Notes under the pieces: model-generated
Database searches by the model: none
What the model saw: the letters and a program-made list of their open reading frames with translations, nothing else
Told to the model about the DNA's origin: nothing
Position numbers and translations under genes: made by a program
Source: an uncultured Alphaproteobacteria bacterium
GTDB taxonomy: Bacteria > Pseudomonadota > Alphaproteobacteria > RF32 > CAG-239
Direction of reading: 5' to 3'
Length of the DNA stretch: 7,073 bases
Assembly (NCBI GenBank): GCA_900553115.1
Contig: USCF01000055.1
Coordinates: 1 to 7,073 of the forward strand
Shown: positions 1 through 5,845 of the stretch, in pieces
How positions within the stretch are numbered: position 1 is the stretch's first letter
How the letters are laid out: every line of letters begins with the position of its first letter

Positions 1-449
1 AATCTGAGTTTACCCCATCTTTTACTCGTCCAAATGTTGAGCATTTATTCCCGATTTCCATTGAAAAAACAGCCAAAACTTGGGCTGATGAACGCTTGGA
101 AGCCGTTGACTATTCGTCTGACCGCGTAGCAGAATTTATTATTAAAGACGCTAGCGTAACCGAAAAAGAAGAAAAAGCTGAACAGCTGCTGCAGAAAGAT
201 AGATTAAAATATCATGCTAATCTGAGTGTGTTACTCAAAGTTACCGATAACAAATCATCGGCTCAAACTTCTGTTGAAGCCTATCGCGAGCTGAGCATGC
301 CAATCGACACCAACATTGAAGACAAAGAAAAATATTGGAATGAAATGGTTGTAAAATTGTTTAATGCTTTTGATGAACATATGGAAATGAATATTCAAAA
401 ATATTTGAACATGTATATAAAAGGCAATACTTCTATTACAGAATATTAA
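1..449 (+). CDS. Conserved hypothetical protein, lipoprotein-like (5' partial)
   Basis: The frame is open from the first base, reads through position 96 without a stop and ends at TAA 447-449, so the gene begins upstream of the window and about 148 codons are visible. The visible part starts with residues reading SEFTPSFTRPNVEHLFPISI, then a segment TWADERLEAV, then IIKDASVTE, a region beginning YHANLSVLLKV, and a C-terminal stretch rich in charged and aromatic residues (YWNEMVVKLFNAFDEHMEM). From memory, the order NVEHLFP / W-A-RL / I-DASV / Y-A-L-V / short helix with FD-E matches an uncharacterised family of small lipoprotein-like proteins annotated in Rhodospirillales and relatives. No catalytic motif is visible. 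The signal peptide or lipobox that would settle export lies outside the window. The coding call is firm, the family assignment moderate, and the function unknown. The TTG at 96 is not a credible start because the homologous part lies upstream of it. Confidence 0.75.
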   Translation, partial: SEFTPSFTRPNVEHLFPISIEKTAKTWADERLEAVDYSSDRVAEFIIKDASVTEKEEKAEQLLQKDRLKYHANLSVLLKVTDNKSSAQTSVEAYRELSMPIDTNIEDKEKYWNEMVVKLFNAFDEHMEMNIQKYLNMYIKGNTSITEY

Positions 450-854
450 TCAGCAGAAACAAACTGAAGAATTTTTAGAAGAACTCAAATTGATTACCGG
501 TAATTTAATTTTGAGTTCTTTTCCTTTTATGGTAAGAGCTTTGCAATAGCCATAGATAACTGCGGCAGCACCGTCAAGTTGAGCGGTATCTTCAAATTCA
601 AAGCATTCACCAGGTTCCAAATCCGGCAATTCACCGTTAAAACCCAAACTCGGCAAGCAGCGGCTGTTACCGTTTTCGTCAGTAATGCACAAGTCTTTAG
701 CCAGTAAACGTATACGTTCATTAGAATTATTTTCAATACGCAGCATATAGCCCCAAAGCTCATGACGAGATTCATTTCCTTCCAACAATTCTTGGCAAGC
801 CGAAACCATGATATCGCCTGTTTGCATAGTAGAATAATCAAAATTTTCTAACAT
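450..854 (-). CDS. apaG: ApaG-domain protein (DUF525), divergent
   Basis: A 134-residue protein matching the ApaG/DUF525 fold along most of its length. It has W-G-Y-x-L-R-IENNSNE (about 34-46), then IRLLAKDLCITDENG (47-61), PDLEPGECFEFED (about 76-88), an IYGYCKAL strand, and a final K-I-K-LPVINLS strand equivalent to the family's IPAFSL end. ApaG proteins are about 125 residues, single-domain, with an FN3-like beta sandwich. The family was named from its position in the E. coli apaH region, and its biochemical role is not well settled. This copy is divergent: the usual HW of the LLSRHW-like segment and the glycine-rich GxGVVGxxP loop are replaced by KDL and SLGFNGELP. The ATG at 854-852 has GGAGG 9 bases upstream (868-864). 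The TGA at 450-452 abuts the convergent gene's stop with no spacer. The gene follows the cupin gene in the same direction with a 95-base gap. Confidence 0.82.
   Translation of the reverse strand: MLENFDYSTMQTGDIMVSACQELLEGNESRHELWGYMLRIENNSNERIRLLAKDLCITDENGNSRCLPSLGFNGELPDLEPGECFEFEDTAQLDGAAAVIYGYCKALTIKGKELKIKLPVINLSSSKNSSVCFC
477..530 (+). terminator. Intrinsic terminator after the 5' partial gene
   Basis: A perfect 11-base inverted repeat, AAGAACTCAAA at 479-489 and TTTGAGTTCTT at 510-520, extends by a G-U and an A-U pair to 477/522. It encloses a second perfect palindrome, ATTACCGGTAAT at 493-504. On the + strand the right arm runs into a T-rich tract (TTCCTTTT, 521-528), which suits termination of the gene ending at 449, 27 bases upstream. 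On the other strand the flank is less T-rich, so action on apaG transcripts is less likely. The hairpin lies inside the last codons of apaG (about residues 112-126). Confidence 0.6.
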
Positions 855-921
855 AAAAGAATCCCTCCAAACTTTATGTTAAGGATTCATTAACCTTTTA
901 AAAAGTTCAAGAGGGATTCTT
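855..921 (-). promoter_or_regulatory. Long hairpin sequestering the apaG ribosome binding site
   Basis: Read in the apaG direction, the leader carries AAGAATCCCTC (921 to 911) and, 43 bases later, its exact complement GAGGGATTCTT (867 to 857). The second arm contains most of the apaG Shine-Dalgarno sequence GGAGG (868-864) and ends two bases before the ATG. An inner stem pairs 870-875 with 902-907, and a short AAGG/CCTT stem pairs 881-884 with 894-897. A second GAATCC copy (888 to 883) could also pair with the same GGATTC beside the Shine-Dalgarno. The 3' arm is followed by TT before ATG, giving a short TTCTTTT run, so a weak terminator is an alternative reading. The pairing is directly visible; a regulatory role is inference. 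Confidence 0.5.
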
Positions 922-949
922 CAAAATGCCTGACTTATGCACAAAAAGT

Positions 950-1315
950 TTATTTTGTGCGTCCATACTTGTCTTCAAAGCGGACAATATCGTTTTCATC
1001 AAGATTTTCGCCAACTTGAACTTCAATAAATTCCATCGGTTCGGCAGTGGTGTTTTGAATTCTATGCTTGGTTTCTACGGGAATATACACAGATTCACCG
1101 GCTTTTTTCTCAATAATTTCTTCACCTAGTGTCACTGTTGCAGTGCCGCGCACAATATTCCAATGTTCGGCTCTGCCATGGTGCAGTTGCAATGATAAAA
1201 TCCCGTTTGGATCAACCACAATGTGTTTTACGCAAAAACCATCGCCGCAATCAATAACTTCCCATGTACCCCAAGGACGTCTATCATTTTGCCCGCGTTT
1301 ATAAGTATTAGCCAT
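950..1315 (-). CDS. Stand-alone mannose-6-phosphate isomerase type II cupin domain protein
   Basis: A 121-residue single cupin equivalent to the C-terminal isomerase domain of bifunctional mannose-1-phosphate guanylyltransferase / mannose-6-phosphate isomerase enzymes. Motifs in order: RRPWGTWEV (12-20), LSLQLHHGRAEHW (40-52), G-T-A-T-V near 57-61, ESVYIPVETKHRIQN (74-88), FIEVQVGENLDENDIVRFEDKYGR (96-119). Probable metal ligands by family analogy are Q43, H45, E50 and H84. In intact enzymes this domain interconverts fructose-6-phosphate and mannose-6-phosphate for GDP-mannose supply; whether this lone domain is catalytic or a sugar-binding relative cannot be decided here. The start at ATG 1315-1313 is chosen because GGAG sits 7 bases upstream and homology begins at once; an upstream in-frame ATG at 1381 would add a 22-residue tail with no family match. 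It is transcribed divergently from ptsP and precedes apaG. Confidence 0.87.
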   Translation of the reverse strand: MANTYKRGQNDRRPWGTWEVIDCGDGFCVKHIVVDPNGILSLQLHHGRAEHWNIVRGTATVTLGEEIIEKKAGESVYIPVETKHRIQNTTAEPMEFIEVQVGENLDENDIVRFEDKYGRTK

Positions 1316-1353
1316 TTTATTCTCCTTTTTTGTGTTTACATAAAGTAAAAAGT

Positions 1354-1381
1354 AGTATAAACAGTAAATGTATTGTTGCAA
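1354..1381 (-). promoter_or_regulatory. Candidate sigma-70-type promoter for the cupin gene
   Basis: On the minus strand, TTGCAA (1381-1376) is a four-of-six match to the -35 consensus. It lies 16 bases from TATACT (1359-1354), a good -10 box. Transcription would start near 1347, leaving a leader of about 30 bases before the ATG at 1315 that contains the GGAG ribosome binding site. This is a pattern match only. Confidence 0.4.
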
Positions 1382-1388
1382 CTATAAT
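1375..1388 (+). promoter_or_regulatory. Candidate ptsP -10 box abutting an 8-base palindrome
   Basis: A perfect TATAAT occurs at 1383-1388, 23 bases before the ptsP ATG, which would give a very short leader (about 17 bases) carrying AGGA at 1401-1404. No good -35 hexamer is found at 16-18 bases spacing. The palindrome GTTGCAAC (1375-1382) directly precedes the -10 box and also contains the -35 candidate of the divergent cupin promoter. It may be a regulator site, or a coincidence of short sequence. Confidence 0.4.
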
Positions 1389-1411
1389 TTAGAAATACAC
1401 AGGATTTTAAA

Positions 1412-3628
1412 ATGAATACATCGGGCATTGTCAGCGAGGCTCTGGCCATTCAAAAAATTATCAGCGAAGAATTATCCGCAAAATCTGTTGTGCCTGAAAA
1501 AATCCATAGAATTCTTAAATCTTTGGTCGATTCGCTAAAAGCGGACGGCGCTCTTTTATACGCTACCGTCGATGAAAATTATTTGGAACTGATGGGGCGT
1601 TACAATGTGGACGAATACAAAAATAATATCCGTTATGAAGAAGGTATTATCGGTAGCAGCGCTTCCAGTAAAATTGTTCGTTTTTCAACAGATAGCGCAA
1701 AAAATATTTCAGAAATCTGCATTCCTATAACTCGTTTACATATTACAATCGGTGTAATTGTTTTGCTAAAACATAATGCCGATGGATATGACGATGCAAA
1801 AATTGAAGAAATCGAAACTCTTTGTTTGCCGCTGGTTGATTTAGTATCGTCCCGAATGTTTGAAGATTATAAAAACCAGATTATCCGTGAAAAAGGTATT
1901 GTGGTTCGCGATGTTTTGCGCGGTGTCAGTATGAATAAAGGCTATGGCGTAGGCAAAGCCGTGTTGCATTATCGTCAGCGCGAGCTGGTTAATATTTTTG
2001 CCGATAATGTAGAGCTTGAACAGTCCAAACTTGCCGAAGGCCGACGCAAAATGGTGGAGTATATTGATAAAAAAATAGCTCAAGCCGGCAGTTATATGGG
2101 GAACACTACCGAAATTATGGAAGCCTACCGTATGTTCGCCATGGATAAAGGCTGGTATAAAAAAATTAGCGCCGATATTGCTAAAGGATATACCGCTGAA
2201 GCAGCCGTAGAACATGTTTATGAAGATATGTGGGGACGGCTTTCTAGTACAAATGACCCGTACATTAAAGAAAAACTTTATGATTTACGCGATGTTTCAG
2301 ACAGACTGCGGGCTTTTATTGGCGGCGATGTAGAGCGTAATTTTGTTTCTAGCGATGAAGATATTGTGATTATAGCACAAAGTATGGGACCGGCTGATTT
2401 AATGGACTATAACTATGCTAAAATCAAGGCATTAGTGATTGAAGAATGTTCTCCTACTTTGCATGTGGTTATTGTGGCTAAGGCACTGAATATTCCGGTT
2501 ATAGCCAAAATATACGGCGTTTTGAAAGAAGTAAAAGCCGGTGAAATTGTGGCTGTTGACGGTGATGAGGGACTTTTATATCCAAATCCAAGCGAAAAGC
2601 TGATTGCTGAATATCAAAAAAAATCTGTCGGACGGCAGAAAATTTTTGATGAATTGGAAAGTTTGAGCTCGAAAACAACCAAAACTAAAGATGATATCAA
2701 AATTAATTTGGCACTGAATTACGGATTGGATTTGGATTATGATTATATAAAGCCGACTCATTGTGACGGAATAGGCTTATATCGCACGGAAATAACTTTT
2801 ATGTCCGCCGATAAAATGCCTGATGTGGAAAGCCAGCGCAAGCAATATAGCCGTTTGTTTGAGGCTTTGGATAATAAAAAAATAATTTTCCGCAGTTTAG
2901 ATGTGGGTTCGGATAAATTTTTGCCTTATTGGGGAGAAATTAAAGAAGATAATCCGGCCATTGGCTGGCGCTCTATTCGTATCACGCTTGACCGGCGCTC
3001 CATTTTGCGGCAGCAAATTCGCGCTATGCTGCGTGCGGCTGCAGGAAAAGAGCTGAATGTCATGTTTCCAATGATATCAACTTGTGAAGAATTTTTGGAA
3101 GCCAAAGAAACATTAATGCTGGAATATGAGCGCGAAAAACAGCGCGGTCACCAAACAGCAGAAAAAGTCAACGTCGGTATAATGATTGAAGTACCGTCTG
3201 TGCTGTTTCAGCTTGATGAAATTTTGCAACAGGTCGATTTTGTTTCGGTAGGCACAAATGATTTGTATCAGTTTGTTTTTGCCTGCGACCGTGGAAATCC
3301 TCGGCTTACCGCCCGTTATGATGTGCTTTCGGCTCCATTTTTGAAATTGATGAAAATGATTGTCGACAAGGCCGGTCAATATAAGGTTTATTGCTCTGTT
3401 TGCGGTGAAATGGCCAGCAACCCGCTGGAGGCAATGGTTTTGATTGGCTTGGGATATCGCAATCTTTCGGTATCGGGCGCCGCATACGCCAATGTAAAAA
3501 AAATGATTTTAAGTATGAAAAACGAAGATGTCGCTGATTATGTGCGCAGTTTGCTGAAATCTACCAAAACCAGTGTGCGTCCGCAATTATTAGCTTATGC
3601 TTATGATCATACTATTGCAATCGACTAA
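1412..3628 (+). CDS. ptsP: PTS-Ntr enzyme I (phosphoenolpyruvate-protein phosphotransferase PtsP)
   Basis: A 738-residue cytoplasmic enzyme that takes phosphate from phosphoenolpyruvate and passes it to NPr and then EIIA-Ntr, a regulatory relay rather than a sugar transporter. Domains in order: a shortened GAF sensor (about 15-155), the NPr-interacting N-terminal domain (about 170-300), the swivelling phospho-histidine domain (about 310-400) and the PEP-binding barrel (about 430-725). The phospho-acceptor is probably H351 in SPTLHVVIVAKALNIPV. The barrel shows GIGLYRTE (453-460), RSLDVGSDK (494-502), NPAIGWRSIRITLDR, VGIMIEVPSV, VSVGTNDLYQF, and the catalytic cysteine C664 in SVCGEMAS. All barrel residues expected for activity appear present. 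Oddities are the loop before H351, which reads CSPTLH instead of GG-TSH, and a GAF domain lacking about a dozen residues. AGGA (1401-1404) lies 7 bases before the ATG. It is first in the + strand gene run; in many alphaproteobacteria lysC stands upstream, here replaced by the divergent cupin gene. Confidence 0.95.
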   Translation: MNTSGIVSEALAIQKIISEELSAKSVVPEKIHRILKSLVDSLKADGALLYATVDENYLELMGRYNVDEYKNNIRYEEGIIGSSASSKIVRFSTDSAKNISEICIPITRLHITIGVIVLLKHNADGYDDAKIEEIETLCLPLVDLVSSRMFEDYKNQIIREKGIVVRDVLRGVSMNKGYGVGKAVLHYRQRELVNIFADNVELEQSKLAEGRRKMVEYIDKKIAQAGSYMGNTTEIMEAYRMFAMDKGWYKKISADIAKGYTAEAAVEHVYEDMWGRLSSTNDPYIKEKLYDLRDVSDRLRAFIGGDVERNFVSSDEDIVIIAQSMGPADLMDYNYAKIKALVIEECSPTLHVVIVAKALNIPVIAKIYGVLKEVKAGEIVAVDGDEGLLYPNPSEKLIAEYQKKSVGRQKIFDELESLSSKTTKTKDDIKINLALNYGLDLDYDYIKPTHCDGIGLYRTEITFMSADKMPDVESQRKQYSRLFEALDNKKIIFRSLDVGSDKFLPYWGEIKEDNPAIGWRSIRITLDRRSILRQQIRAMLRAAAGKELNVMFPMISTCEEFLEAKETLMLEYEREKQRGHQTAEKVNVGIMIEVPSVLFQLDEILQQVDFVSVGTNDLYQFVFACDRGNPRLTARYDVLSAPFLKLMKMIVDKAGQYKVYCSVCGEMASNPLEAMVLIGLGYRNLSVSGAAYANVKKMILSMKNEDVADYVRSLLKSTKTSVRPQLLAYAYDHTIAID

Positions 3629-3674
3629 AAAGTATGTTATAACCGGCCCAAAATAAAGAAAAAGGTGATTGATG

Positions 3675-4604
3675 ATGGAAGAATTTGATGATGCTCAAAA
3701 CGTTGGCGAATTACTGCGCAATACACGTTTGAAAAAAGGCAAAACTTTAGGAGATGTTTCAAAAGATTTATGCATCCGTAAGGTATATTTGGAAGCAATT
3801 GAAAATCTTGATACAAAAAATCTGCCGCAAATGCCGTATGGCTTGGGTTTTGTCCGTAGTTATTCCGAATATTTAGGGCTAAATTCAGCCAGAATCGTTC
3901 AAGCTTATCGTCAGGCCGCTTATGCCGATGAAGGAAAAGAAATAATTAATGAAGAAAATGCTGCATCAGCGCCTGAATATAATGGGCCTGGTTTGCTGCA
4001 TATTTGCATTGGCTTGATTGGTATCGCCGCCGTGTTTGCGATATGGTCCGGAGTTTCTTCATATAGTCAATCAAAGCAAGTCCCTGAAGAAAAAGAAGTT
4101 TTGGAAAGCGATGTAGTTCCGGAACCGGTAATTATTGAAGAAAATGATGCTTCTTTGTCCGAAATGGGAAATGATTCTTCTTTGTCAGAAATGGGAATTG
4201 ATGATGCTGTAAATAATGAAGAAAGCAGTGAAAATCTCCAAAATTCTGAACAGGAGGCTTCTGTTGAAGGTGCGGAAAAAAAAGTAGAAAAAACAGAGCC
4301 TGAACCGATTGCAGAAGAAAAAACGGAAGATTCAGACGCTACCACCGTTCCTCATATACAAATTGTTTTCTCAGGGCCGTCTTGGCTGGAATTGAAACAG
4401 GGAAACAAAGTGCTGCTGAGCGGTATCTACAGCAAAGGATTTAAATATGATGTGCCTAATGAAATGGGTTTTATAGTTTCTGTCGGGCGCTATTATAACG
4501 TGGATTTTTATATTGACGGCAAGCTAACAAAAATAGCTTCGGCAATGAAACAGACCAATATCAGTCTTGATAAATATATTTCAGCAGAACAGAAACAGGA
4601 TTAA
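3675..4604 (+). CDS. rodZ: RodZ-like cytoskeletal/cell-shape protein (HTH, one TM, DUF4115)
   Basis: A 309-residue bitopic inner-membrane protein with RodZ architecture. A cytoplasmic helix-turn-helix (about 8-80) includes VGELLRNTRLKKGKTLGDVSKDL, then KVYLEAIE, then the signature LPQMPYGLGFVRSYSEYLGL. One membrane segment follows (about 106-127, GLLHICIGLIGIAAVFAIW). A long, strongly acidic Glu/Ser-rich periplasmic linker (about 130-225) contains a tandem repeat, and a C-terminal DUF4115/RodZ_C beta domain (about 227-303) has F-S-G-PSWLELKQGNKVLLSGIYSKG. RodZ proteins bind MreB on the cytoplasmic side and help organise elongasome peptidoglycan synthesis; no mreB is in the window. Start choice: ATG codons occur at 3672 and 3675 and a TTG at 3669. 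AAGGTGA (3662-3668) is 6 bases from 3675 but only 3 from 3672, so 3675 is preferred, at low cost if wrong. It follows ptsP by 46 bases without an evident terminator and precedes hisS by 2 bases. Confidence 0.9.
   Translation: MEEFDDAQNVGELLRNTRLKKGKTLGDVSKDLCIRKVYLEAIENLDTKNLPQMPYGLGFVRSYSEYLGLNSARIVQAYRQAAYADEGKEIINEENAASAPEYNGPGLLHICIGLIGIAAVFAIWSGVSSYSQSKQVPEEKEVLESDVVPEPVIIEENDASLSEMGNDSSLSEMGIDDAVNNEESSENLQNSEQEASVEGAEKKVEKTEPEPIAEEKTEDSDATTVPHIQIVFSGPSWLELKQGNKVLLSGIYSKGFKYDVPNEMGFIVSVGRYYNVDFYIDGKLTKIASAMKQTNISLDKYISAEQKQD
4146..4199 (+). repeat. Two-copy 27-base tandem repeat in the RodZ linker
   Basis: Units at 4146-4172 and 4173-4199 are identical at 24 of 27 bases and encode D-(A/S)-S-L-S-E-M-G-(N/I) twice (residues 158-175). 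The length is a multiple of three, so the frame is kept. It lies in the acidic periplasmic linker, where length change should be tolerated, and looks like a recent in-frame duplication. Confidence 0.85.
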
Positions 4605-4606
4605 AA

Positions 4607-5845
4607 ATGTCTAAAGTACAAAGTGTACGCGGCACTTACGATTTGTATGGCGCCGCTAAAAGAAAAATGAAAAAAGTAGTAGAAGAAGCTTCTTCTGTGG
4701 TGGAAAAATATGGATTTGAAGAAATTGAAACTCCGATTTTTGAATTTACGGAAGTTTTTGCCCGCAATTTGGGGGATACCTCAGATATTGTGACCAAAGA
4801 GATGTATTGTTTCAATGACAAGGGCGGCGAAAGTTTGACTTTGCGTCCCGAAGGCACGGCCGGCGTGGTGCGTGCGTTTGTTTCTAACGGTATGCAGCAA
4901 AATCTGCCGGTAAAATTTTATTATACCGGTCCGATGTTTCGTTATGAACGTCCGCAAAAAGGACGTCAGCGTCAATTTACACAATTTGGCGTCGAACTCT
5001 TGGGCGTAGAAACTCCGCAAGCTGATGTTGAAGTTATTGCCATGGCTTATGAGTTTTTAGAAAAATTGGGCTTGAGCGGTCAAGTCACGGTTGAAATTAA
5101 TTCTTTGGGCGATGCCGAAAGCCGTGACGAATATCGCACAAAATTGGTGGCATATTTAAAAGAACACTATGATGAACTTTCGGAAGACAGTAAAAACCGT
5201 TTGGAGCGCAATCCGCTGCGTGTTTTAGACTCTAAAGAAGAATGCGATAAAGTGGTGGTGGAAAATGCCCCGCTCTATGCCGACAGCTTGAATGAAACTT
5301 CAAAAGAATTTTTTGCCAAAGTTTTACACGGACTAGATTTGTTAGGTATAAAATACCGTGTAAATAATCGTTTGGTACGCGGTTTGGATTATTATACGCA
5401 CACTGTTTTTGAGCTGACAACCGATAAACTTGGCGCGCAAGGCACAGTTTTGGCCGGCGGTCGTTATAACGGCTTGGTGGCTCAAATGGGCGGCGGCGAT
5501 GTTGCCGGTATCGGCTGGGCTTGCGGTGTTGAACGTTTGGCAATGCTCTTGGAAAATGATGTCGAAATGTCACGTCCGGTAGCTGTTATTCCAATGGGAG
5601 AAGATGCCGAGGATAAGGCTCTGGAGATATCCAATCAGCTGCGCCGCGCTGGTTTTAGAGTTGAACAAAGTTATAGCGGAAATATGAAAAAACGTATGAC
5701 TAAGGCTGTCAAGGCAAATGCGTTTAAGGCTGTGATTATTGGTTCTGATGAACTGGCAAAAGGCGAAGCCGCGGTAAAAGATTTGGATAGTGGCGAACAA
5801 AAAAATATTAAGTTTGCAAATATTGTTGAGGAAATAAACGCATGA
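4607..5845 (+). CDS. hisS: Histidine--tRNA ligase (HisRS)
   Basis: A 412-residue class II aminoacyl-tRNA synthetase that charges tRNA-His with histidine using ATP. The N-terminal VRGTYDLYG (8-16) and [11 protein letters not shown] form the motif 1 region. [13 protein letters not shown] (78-90), then motif 2 [20 protein letters not shown] with R112, follow. The HisRS-specific [14 protein letters not shown] carries R258, equivalent to the catalytic arginine of the E. coli enzyme; AGGRYNGL and motif 3 [13 protein letters not shown] (R310) complete the active site. The anticodon-binding domain starts near R323 ([19 protein letters not shown]) and runs to the end. The length is close to the E. coli protein, with no truncation or missing key residue. 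AGGA at 4597-4600, inside the rodZ end, is the ribosome binding site 6 bases before the ATG. The 2-base gap from rodZ and the 4-base overlap with prfA indicate co-transcription and probable translational coupling. Motif 2 is of the ordinary bacterial type, not the divergent form seen in some alphaproteobacterial orders. Confidence 0.97.
   Translation: MSKVQSVRGTYDLYGAAKRKMKKVVEEASSVVEKYGFEEIETPIFEFTEVFARNLGDTSDIVTKEMYCFNDKGGESLTLRPEGTAGVVRAFVSNGMQQNLPVKFYYTGPMFRYERPQKGRQRQFTQFGVELLGVETPQADVEVIAMAYEFLEKLGLSGQVTVEINSLGDAESRDEYRTKLVAYLKEHYDELSEDSKNRLERNPLRVLDSKEECDKVVVENAPLYADSLNETSKEFFAKVLHGLDLLGIKYRVNNRLVRGLDYYTHTVFELTTDKLGAQGTVLAGGRYNGLVAQMGGGDVAGIGWACGVERLAMLLENDVEMSRPVAVIPMGEDAEDKALEISNQLRRAGFRVEQSYSGNMKKRMTKAVKANAFKAVIIGSDELAKGEAAVKDLDSGEQKNIKFANIVEEINA

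Noticed and set aside
527..841. Second minus-strand open frame within apaG
   Set aside because: It is an out-of-frame shadow; the ApaG frame has the family motifs and a strong Shine-Dalgarno.
926..1304. Plus-strand open frames opposite the cupin gene
   Set aside because: They lie antisense to a gene with clear family motifs, have no matching ribosome binding sites, and encode low-complexity hydrophobic or Pro/Ser-rich peptides.
1316..1381. Upstream ATG giving the cupin protein a 22-residue hydrophobic N-terminus like a signal peptide
   Set aside because: The extension has no family match, would overlap both divergent promoter candidates, and the ATG at 1315 has a GGAG 7 bases upstream.
3629..3674. 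Possible internal promoter or terminator between ptsP and rodZ, including the palindrome GTTATAAC (3636-3643)
   Set aside because: No stem with a T tract and no paired -35/-10 boxes; 46 bases is compatible with simple read-through.
4067..4345. Ser/Phe-rich minus-strand open frame opposite the RodZ linker
   Set aside because: It is the antisense image of a Glu/Ser-rich linker, which lacks stops for compositional reasons.
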